DNA of 64,000 nt. Source: Vairimorpha ceranae. Its lineage: Eukaryota; Microsporidia; Nosematidae. The notes under the pieces are model-generated. The model made no database searches and was not told the origin of the DNA. It worked only from the letters and a program-made list of their open reading frames with translations. Positions 57,438 to 64,000 of the stretch are shown here, one piece after another (the first letter of the stretch is position 1; the number at the start of each line of letters is the position of its first letter). The stretch covers positions 1-64,000 of the forward strand of contig NW_020169301.1 of the NCBI RefSeq assembly GCF_000988165.1, given 5' to 3'. The translations under genes and the position numbers were made by a program.

Positions 57438-59051
57438 ATGTCTTATAGTTATGAATATGATCAATCAGGCCTTGCCTCAAGTTATCTTGCACTATCATTT
57501 ATTTTACCAATTACTATTTATTTTTCATGCAAAATGCTATTTAAAAAGAAAATTTCTCGCATAAATTGCAAATGTGAAAACTGTAGAAAACTTTCTTCAG
57601 ATAAAAGTTTTATGGGAAAGTTCCTTATTTTTAGTTTGTGGATTATTGTATCGATTTTATTAAAAAATGTTTTTATTATTAAAATGGAAATAAAAAAAGA
57701 CTTTGATCCTTTAGAAATTTTAGGAATAGATCTTAACACGCCTGTTAAGGTAACTAAGAAAAAAATGGTAAAATTAATGTTAAAATATGATGTACATAAA
57801 GCACCAGAAGATAAAAAAGCAGAATATGAAAAAAAACTTATGGATATTAGTAAAGCATTTGGGATTGTAAAAGATAAAAAAAAATTTGCTTCGTGGCTTA
57901 ACAATGAATCTAAAAGTGGAGAAATTATGGCTATACCAGATGTTATAATGAAAAACGCCACACTGGCTTTCATTATTTATTGTATTGTACTGGGAATGTG
58001 TTTACCAAATTTTGCTTACAGAAAATGGAAAAATTTAAAAACTAAAAATTCTTTAGGAATTCAATTTGATACAATGGAATGCTTTATTAATTTTATTAAT
58101 AACGATTTTAGAAAGAAATGTAGTATAAAAAATTTAATCACATTACTGTCAAAATCTAAAGAACTTTCTACAAAAAATTTTAGTAGTGATATATCAGGTA
58201 TTAAATCTAAAGTAGAATACAATTTTGGATATCCATTACCAGATCTTAAAAATGTCAATACGGGATTTTATATCTTATGTGACAATCTTTTTAGATTAAA
58301 TCTTTGTAATAAGAAAGATGTACAATATGTTACAGAATCAAGTTTATTGATTATAGAAGGAATGAAATGTGTGGCTGTAGCGAAAGGATATGTAGAAATT
58401 TACAAGAAATTATTTACTTTACAGGCAATGATAACACAGGGGGTATTTGATGAAGACTATTATATGTTACAGTACCCTCACATTAAGTTTAATGATTTAT
58501 TTTTACTAAAATTTAGTGAACAGAAAATAGAAGTAGAAGAAATTTTGAATAAATTACTGCAAGGAAGAGAATTAAAAGATGCTCTTTTAGTTCATAAAAA
58601 TATTCTTAAAATTAATATTAAAGAATTTGTTGCAGTAATTAAAAACACAGGAAAAATTAATGAGGAAGCATCAGATGTAGATGATGAAGTTAATGAAGAT
58701 TTAATGCTAAATACAGAAAAGTTCAAAAATATAAATACTTTTAAAATTGCTAAAAATAGTCTTGTAACTATTCGTGTAAAATTAGAAGTTTTGAATAAGT
58801 TTAAGAATGTGAAAGCTGTTCACACTTGTAATATTTTAAAGACAATTTTACCTTCATGGACTGTTTTTATTACAGTGGATAATCAAATACACAAAGAAAT
58901 TGTTACATTTAATGCTAATGATACCAATGATATTACATTTACGTTTGATGCACCTGTTAATAAAAACAGTAATGAAATAAAATTACATGTTATGAATGGA
59001 AATTATCTTAAACAAAATTTAGAAGAAACTATTATACTAAGATATTTTTAA
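57438..59051 (+). CDS. SEC63: SEC63 translocation protein with degenerate J domain
   Basis: A 537-aa ER membrane protein of the post-translational translocon. Membrane segments are at about 14-34, 62-82 and 173-193, as in Sec63. The lumenal J domain lies between spans two and three ('FDPLEILGIDLNTP', 88-101, through about 155), followed by a cytosolic Brl domain. The HPD tripeptide that activates BiP/Kar2 is missing: the expected 'KYHPDK' reads 'KYDVHK' (117-121). Yeast Sec63 has 663 aa and a long acidic tail; here acidic residues occur inside (about 415-430). The ATG follows 'AACCC' directly. Confidence 0.85.
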   Translation: MSYSYEYDQSGLASSYLALSFILPITIYFSCKMLFKKKISRINCKCENCRKLSSDKSFMGKFLIFSLWIIVSILLKNVFIIKMEIKKDFDPLEILGIDLNTPVKVTKKKMVKLMLKYDVHKAPEDKKAEYEKKLMDISKAFGIVKDKKKFASWLNNESKSGEIMAIPDVIMKNATLAFIIYCIVLGMCLPNFAYRKWKNLKTKNSLGIQFDTMECFINFINNDFRKKCSIKNLITLLSKSKELSTKNFSSDISGIKSKVEYNFGYPLPDLKNVNTGFYILCDNLFRLNLCNKKDVQYVTESSLLIIEGMKCVAVAKGYVEIYKKLFTLQAMITQGVFDEDYYMLQYPHIKFNDLFLLKFSEQKIEVEEILNKLLQGRELKDALLVHKNILKINIKEFVAVIKNTGKINEEASDVDDEVNEDLMLNTEKFKNINTFKIAKNSLVTIRVKLEVLNKFKNVKAVHTCNILKTILPSWTVFITVDNQIHKEIVTFNANDTNDITFTFDAPVNKNSNEIKLHVMNGNYLKQNLEETIILRYF

Positions 59052-59159
59052 TAAAATAATTGATTTTTAATTACAAGAATTTATAAAAAATTATAATCAT
59101 ATTTTAAAAAATAGATTAATTTAATAAAAATATAATCATATTTTAAAAAATAAATTAAT

Positions 59160-60353
59160 TTATATTCTATCATCTTCTATATACTTTTTTTTTATTTTAA
59201 AATTTATTTTATCTGCTAACAATCGCTTTATTCTGTCTATATAAATCCTGAATGCTTTCCATCTGTATTCTCTATAGTATTGTATCTTTGTTTTATTAAC
59301 TACAAAAATATTATTTGTAGCCAAAAATTCTTTACAGCTCATAACAGAAATTAATCTTTTATAAAATTGTGAATGAGATGAGTGTGTAAGTAAGGTAATA
59401 AGATCTATAAACTTAACTTTATCTAAATCTACTTCTTCATTTTCATTATAATTTGTGTTATTTAGAAATAAATTAATATTTTTAAGTGCTATTTTAATAT
59501 CTATTTCTAATTTTTCATAATGATCATAAATAAATAAAAACATTGATATTTCATCCTCTGGATAAAACATCTTATTTGAAAGGTTTCTTAATAGCAGAAA
59601 TTTTTTAAAATATTTTAATAAATTTTCGTGTGGTGTTATATGATAAATTTCTAATACTTTATAAAAATATTTTAAAAGTAAATTTTCTGAACAATCAAAT
59701 TCTTGTCTAAAAAAACTTTTGTGGTATTCTATAAGAGGATGTGATAAAGATGTTTCTCTATATATTTGTCGATGGTGTTTATTTACAGGATATTTAGATG
59801 TCCCTAAAATATCTGTAATTTTATATTTGTTAATCCAATGAATAGGTTTTTTATAAATGCCTAGGTTTTTATTTCTTATTTTTTTCATGTCAAGAAGTCC
59901 TTTTATTTTTACAGTTTTACCAATATAGTCAAATTTTTCCACTTCCATAACATATTGACTATAGAAATATAAATTACTGCTACGTTCTAGCTCAAATCTT
60001 TTAGTAAGATAACCTAGAAAAAATATGTATCCTAGATTCATTTTTATTGGTGAACTAATAACATCCCTATTTCCTGCAAAGAAATTCATATAGTAATCTA
60101 TAAATTTGGTTGATGAACAATTTAAATATGTAATTAGTTCATTAAATAACATGTTGTGAACAAGAAGTGTTTTGTATTTAAAAGAATATTCAGAAAAAAT
60201 CGAAGATTTTTTTTCTGTTTTTTCTTTTTGACTTCTACTTGAGAAATGTAAATCATCTGCTACTTCTAATTTTGTGTGTGAAACATGTCCTTCTTCACAA
60301 ATAAACTCGCCATTTATGCATTTAAATTGTGTTTTACAGATTTCACATAACAT
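59160..60353 (-). CDS. RRN7: Pol I core factor RRN7/TAF1B-like
   Basis: A 397-aa protein that begins with a zinc ribbon: Cys3, Cys6, Cys19 and His23 ('CEICKTQFKCINGEFICEEGH'), the pattern of Rrn7/TAF1B, which is a TFIIB-like factor for rRNA gene promoters. After a linker with Ser and Lys, a helical part follows that could be two cyclin folds (about 60-350). Length is lower than yeast Rrn7 (514 aa). The family call rests on the N-terminal ribbon and TFIIB-like layout. CCCCC is six bases before the ATG. Confidence 0.6.
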   Translation of the reverse strand: MLCEICKTQFKCINGEFICEEGHVSHTKLEVADDLHFSSRSQKEKTEKKSSIFSEYSFKYKTLLVHNMLFNELITYLNCSSTKFIDYYMNFFAGNRDVISSPIKMNLGYIFFLGYLTKRFELERSSNLYFYSQYVMEVEKFDYIGKTVKIKGLLDMKKIRNKNLGIYKKPIHWINKYKITDILGTSKYPVNKHHRQIYRETSLSHPLIEYHKSFFRQEFDCSENLLLKYFYKVLEIYHITPHENLLKYFKKFLLLRNLSNKMFYPEDEISMFLFIYDHYEKLEIDIKIALKNINLFLNNTNYNENEEVDLDKVKFIDLITLLTHSSHSQFYKRLISVMSCKEFLATNNIFVVNKTKIQYYREYRWKAFRIYIDRIKRLLADKINFKIKKKYIEDDRI

Positions 60354-60951
60354 TATTTAAGGGGGAAATAATTACAAATACTACTATTAATATTTTTAGA
60401 AGAAAACACCATCTTTTAATTAAAAAAGTAGATTTGTAAAATTTTTGCACTTACATTTGTAAAATGCATAGCTAATTGTAAAAAATTATAAATTATATTT
60501 ATTGAACAAATAAAGTTGATTTATCTTTTATTTCTTTTAAAAATAGTACAGTTTTACTGTACTGTAAATTTAATTATTTGTACAAAAAAATTCATCATTT
60601 TGTATTTGATTTAAAATTTCTAAATAAAATAAGTTCGGTAAGCTTTTCTTTATACAATAAAAAATTAAAATTGACTTATTATTTTTATCAATAATTAGCT
60701 ATTAATTTATTTATAATTAGCTATTAATTTTACTTCCTTTTAATATGAAAGTCGTAAAAACTAAAGATTTTACAACAAATAATTTAAAATTTATATTTAT
60801 TATAAAATATTAAATAAATTAACGTATCTTATGCAATTCTTTAAAATATTTTTCAAAATACATTCTTTTACGTCTCTATAATAAAATTATTTTTCTTAAC
60901 TTACGTTCAATTCTATTTTTTCAAATAAATTTTTATTTTTTTACCCCATAA
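60354..60951. other. Divergent spacer RRN7 / RPL5
   Basis: AT-rich. The only notable item is a short direct repeat of 'ATAATTAGCTATTAATTTA' (about 60690-60733). No gene is seen. Confidence 0.45.
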
Positions 60952-61839
60952 ATGGCAAGAAAAGCAGGTAGAAGGAATAAAAAGACAAAGTCTGCTGCTA
61001 CTAAAAGAAGTAGATTTCAGGTAAAAAGACGTAGAAGAAGGGAGTGCAAGACCAATTATAGGCACAGAATTAATCTTATTAAACAGGATTACAATAAGCA
61101 AGGTGCTTTAAAGTTTAGGCTTGTTGTTCGTAGAACTAATACTAAAGTAATATGTCAGATCACGCGTTCTTACATCGACGGAGACAGAGTTTTTGCCTTT
61201 GCTGATTCCACCGAACTTAAAAATTATGGGGTAGATTTCGGCCTTAAAAATCATTTCGCATTTTATGCTACAGGATTTTTAGCCGGTAGACGAGCTCTAG
61301 CAAAACTTAAGATGGATGATCTTTACAAAGCCAAGAAAACAGATGGTACTTATACTATCACTGAAGATATTGATGAAGAGCGTAGGGCTCTTAAAGTCTT
61401 TTTAGATATTGGGTTATCTAGAAGTACTAAAGGTGGTAATACATTTATAGCTATGAAAGGTTGTTCCGATGCTGGTGTATTTATTCCTCATTCTGAAAGT
61501 AAATTTATAGGATACGAAAAAAATAAGCCTTTTAAAGCGGAAGAACTTAGAGACAGAATATTTTGTAAACATGTATCTGACTACATGAAAGATCTAAAAG
61601 AAAATGATGAAGAAAAGTATAAATTACAGTTTGGAGATTATATTAAGAAAAATATTGATCCAGACAATATTGCTGGAATTTATCAGAATGCTTTAGATGC
61701 TATTATTAAGAATCCTATAAGGGAAGAAAAAGAAAAGAAGGATTATAGTGGATTTAAAAAATTCAAAGTTGAAAAAATGCCTTTAGAAGAAAGAAAAAAG
61801 AGAATTCAAGATAAATTAACAGCACTTAAAGCTAATTAA
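60952..61839 (+). CDS. RPL5: 60S ribosomal protein L5 (uL18)
   Basis: A 295-aa protein that binds 5S rRNA in the large subunit. '[20 protein letters not shown]' is the basic N-terminal block; '[16 protein letters not shown]', '[18 protein letters not shown]', '[13 protein letters not shown]' and '[16 protein letters not shown]' follow as in yeast and human L5. Its length is that of the family (297 aa). The first 15 residues are more basic than usual ('[18 protein letters not shown]'). Codon choice appears less AT-biased than in neighbouring genes, as expected for a highly expressed gene. The ATG follows 'ACCCCATAA'. Confidence 0.97.
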   Translation: MARKAGRRNKKTKSAATKRSRFQVKRRRRRECKTNYRHRINLIKQDYNKQGALKFRLVVRRTNTKVICQITRSYIDGDRVFAFADSTELKNYGVDFGLKNHFAFYATGFLAGRRALAKLKMDDLYKAKKTDGTYTITEDIDEERRALKVFLDIGLSRSTKGGNTFIAMKGCSDAGVFIPHSESKFIGYEKNKPFKAEELRDRIFCKHVSDYMKDLKENDEEKYKLQFGDYIKKNIDPDNIAGIYQNALDAIIKNPIREEKEKKDYSGFKKFKVEKMPLEERKKRIQDKLTALKAN

Positions 61840-62267
61840 AATTTTATAACTTTATTGTTAGTATAGTTATATTTATTATTTGTCAAGTAGTAGAAAGATT
61901 TATTAAGTGGTAAAGAAATTTCTATTTTTTAAAATCTTATTGTTTTTCGTTTTTTCTACCAATTATTTTATTTCTTTCCTATTTATTTTAAATCAATAAG
62001 ATTTAATGTCTATAAAAGACTTTTAATAAATAACCAAATAGTCTCTAAAAAATAGGTTTAATTAGTATTAAGGTCATTGGCTAGTCAAACTTATATAAAG
62101 GACGAAACTGTTTTATATTTTCAATCTTGTACACATCTAAGCTTTTTATATTAAAATTTAATTTAATAAAAAATAAATTAATTGTTTAAATAATACATTT
62201 TTTTAAAAATTTATAAATTGTAGGTTTTACTGTTTCTACAAAATAACGAATATTTTTTACCCTTAAA
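61840..62267. other. AT-rich spacer
   Basis: Between RPL5 and the next plus-strand gene. No RNA gene or repeat is recognised. Confidence 0.4.
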
Positions 62268-64000
62268 ATGAGTTACAAGTATACACTAGACTTCTACAAT
62301 CTAAAAAATAATAAAATAAAATCTTATCACACCAATGCAGACATAATATCAATAGGCAGTGGACTGTTTAATAGCATACGAATTCAAATACCTTCAATTC
62401 TCGAATTACATATTAAAATATTTTTAGATAAAAAAAAGATACTTGTTTTTGGTGAGGACGTTACACTAAAAAATGAAGAACTAAAAATTGGTTATAAATA
62501 TGATTTCGAATTGGGTGATAGTATAAAAATACACGAGAGAACTCTTCGGGTGCGACATACAGATTATAATGAGTTAATTGATAAGAATAACATTGTCAAA
62601 GAGTCTCCTGATACTTTAAAAGATGTTATAAATTATCAAGAAATCGGAGCTGATTTGTTTATTAACGGTAATGAAAATAAATTTAGCATAAATAGTGAAA
62701 ATAATTATCCCCAAGAAATGATGACAAATGGAGATGAGAAAAAAAATAAAAAAGAAATGGAAAATAATGTGAATGATGAAGGAAATACTATTTCTAGTAA
62801 TTTAAATCCAGAAGGCTTTATGCAGCCTAAAAATCAAGAATATATGGAAATTATAAATGAAGAAAATGTAGAAATTATGAATGAAGAAGAAGTAAAAATG
62901 GATAAAAAAGAAGAAGAAGTAAAAATGGATAAAAAAGAGAATGAAATCAAAAATATTTACATTGAAGATAATGAAATTATTGCTAGTGAAGTATGTGGGA
63001 ATATAAAAACAGAAAGAGAAACTAATATACACAGGGAAGTAGTAAGTAGTCATTATATCAAAGAAGGAGTTATTTATGAAGAAGTAAAAGAAAATGTACA
63101 AGTAGAAGATCTTAAAAAAATTGAATTACAGGAAAATGAAACTATGAAGGATACAGATTCTGAAATTAAAAATAATTTTGAGGTACAAGCTGCTGCAAAA
63201 ATTATAGACGCTTCCTCGTCTGAAACTAAAGTTGAGGATGCTTTGGAAAATGATGATATTAATTATGTAAAGGAAGCAATAACATCTAAACAACAAGATT
63301 TGGATGAAAAAATTAATGATTGCATTGATGTTACTGCTGTTGATACACCAATTAACCCTTTTTTATTGAAAAAACAACCAGTAGATTTGGGTGATGTTAT
63401 TATTGAAAAAGAAATTTTAAAAGATGCAGAAAAAATTGTAGAAGAAAAAATAAATCAATCAAGTGAAAATTTAAATTTATCAGAGCAAGAAAATGTAACT
63501 GAAGAACCATTGAATGAAGTTAAAGAAGAAAAAGTACCGGAAATTAGTGAATATGATCTTAATTTAACAAAGCAGGAACAAAAAGTTGAAGAAGGAACTG
63601 TATTTATTAAAGAAAAAGAAGAAAATAATATGCCAATTCTTACAGAGCAGGATATTAAAAATATTAATCAAAATAATGAATCCCTTCCAGTAAAAAAACA
63701 AACATCTGAAATCGTACCTGTAACAGACAATACAGCTACATCATCTTCTGAAAATTTGAAAGGTATTGAGGATGATAAGGTGAATATTAACACCGAAAAA
63801 GCGAATATTGTAGAGGACACTGAGCCGCCACTAGAAAGCATTGGTAAAGATGAAGTTAAAAATTTTCCTAAGAAAAATATTAAAAAAACAGCTACTGAGG
63901 ATAGTAAGCCTATTGTAGATGATGTAAACAAGGCAAAACAAAAAAGGAAAGCATCAGTGAAAAATGTTGTGGTTGATGAAAATAAGAAATCTGAACCTAA
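62268..64000 (+). CDS. FHA-like protein with long acidic tail, partial
   Basis: The frame opens at 62268 (CCC six bases upstream, 'ACCCTTAAAATG') and stays open to the window end, over 577 codons, so the C-terminus is missing. Residues 1-95 resemble a diverged FHA domain, a phosphothreonine reader: 'ISIGSGLFNSIRI', 'ELHIKIFLDKKKILV', then 'FELGDSIKIHERTLRV', in the order IGR/S..H/GD.I of the family. The remainder is disordered and rich in Glu, Lys, Asn and Val, with a short duplication 'EEEVKMDKK' (twice, about 62884-62937). The end becomes Lys-rich. A role at chromosomes, like Ki-67 or MDC1 with N-terminal FHA, is speculation. Confidence 0.6.
   Translation, partial: MSYKYTLDFYNLKNNKIKSYHTNADIISIGSGLFNSIRIQIPSILELHIKIFLDKKKILVFGEDVTLKNEELKIGYKYDFELGDSIKIHERTLRVRHTDYNELIDKNNIVKESPDTLKDVINYQEIGADLFINGNENKFSINSENNYPQEMMTNGDEKKNKKEMENNVNDEGNTISSNLNPEGFMQPKNQEYMEIINEENVEIMNEEEVKMDKKEEEVKMDKKENEIKNIYIEDNEIIASEVCGNIKTERETNIHREVVSSHYIKEGVIYEEVKENVQVEDLKKIELQENETMKDTDSEIKNNFEVQAAAKIIDASSSETKVEDALENDDINYVKEAITSKQQDLDEKINDCIDVTAVDTPINPFLLKKQPVDLGDVIIEKEILKDAEKIVEEKINQSSENLNLSEQENVTEEPLNEVKEEKVPEISEYDLNLTKQEQKVEEGTVFIKEKEENNMPILTEQDIKNINQNNESLPVKKQTSEIVPVTDNTATSSSENLKGIEDDKVNINTEKANIVEDTEPPLESIGKDEVKNFPKKNIKKTATEDSKPIVDDVNKAKQKRKASVKNVVVDENKKSEP

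Noticed and set aside
60690..60733. Short direct repeat in the RRN7/RPL5 spacer as a possible shared operator
   Set aside because: Two copies of pure AT sequence are expected by chance in such spacers.

Overview
The window looks like a piece of a microsporidian (fungus-related intracellular parasite) nuclear genome. It is very AT-rich. Almost every gene is a single uninterrupted eukaryotic reading frame, often shorter than its fungal or animal relatives. Genes sit on both strands without operons. Most starts carry a CCC (sometimes GGG) within about 15 bases upstream of the ATG, a signal known from Nosema-type microsporidia. I used that signal to correct several starts (MED21, CTR9, SEC17, the AOS1-like gene, RPC11, SSU72, the aldo-keto reductase). 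I cannot name the species.

Layout. 1-1.8 kb: decayed coding sequence, possibly retroelement gag. 1.8-17 kb: MSH6, an AT-hook/SAP protein, RPL14, MED21, CTR9, a DBP10-like helicase, SEC17, a SulP transporter and a RAD60-like SUMO-domain protein. 17-20.2 kb: a transposon graveyard with a clear MULE transposase relic and a weaker Merlin/ISXO2-like trace. 20.3-27 kb: a BAR-like protein, a C/D box snoRNA, an NDC1-like membrane protein and cysteinyl-tRNA synthetase. 27-36 kb: a divergent gene pair sharing 23 bp, MRD1, SmD2, RPC11, tRNA-Tyr with an 11-nt intron, a beta-adaptin-like protein, glutathione synthetase and SSU72. 36-41 kb: DOA10, a SMARCAL1-like ATPase and a small RMP1/NEPRO-like protein. 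41-43.7 kb: gene-free. 43.7-64 kb: cullin, a USP4/15-type deubiquitinase, a Brr2/Slh1-type helicase, RPN6, an aldo-keto reductase, SEC63 without HPD, RRN7, RPL5 and the start of an FHA-like protein cut by the window edge.

Themes. Many genes serve ribosome production (RPL14, RPL5, RRN7, MRD1, DBP10-like, RMP1/NEPRO-like, the snoRNA), ubiquitin and SUMO (DOA10, cullin, deubiquitinase, RPN6, AOS1-like, RAD60-like), Pol II transcription (MED21, CTR9, SSU72) and Pol III (RPC11 beside a tRNA gene). SmD2 and a Brr2-like helicase suggest a retained spliceosome. The best non-coding discovery is the snoRNA at about 22.6 kb: its guide matches the ribosomal P loop, and the fifth-nucleotide rule picks the G equivalent to E. 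coli G2251.
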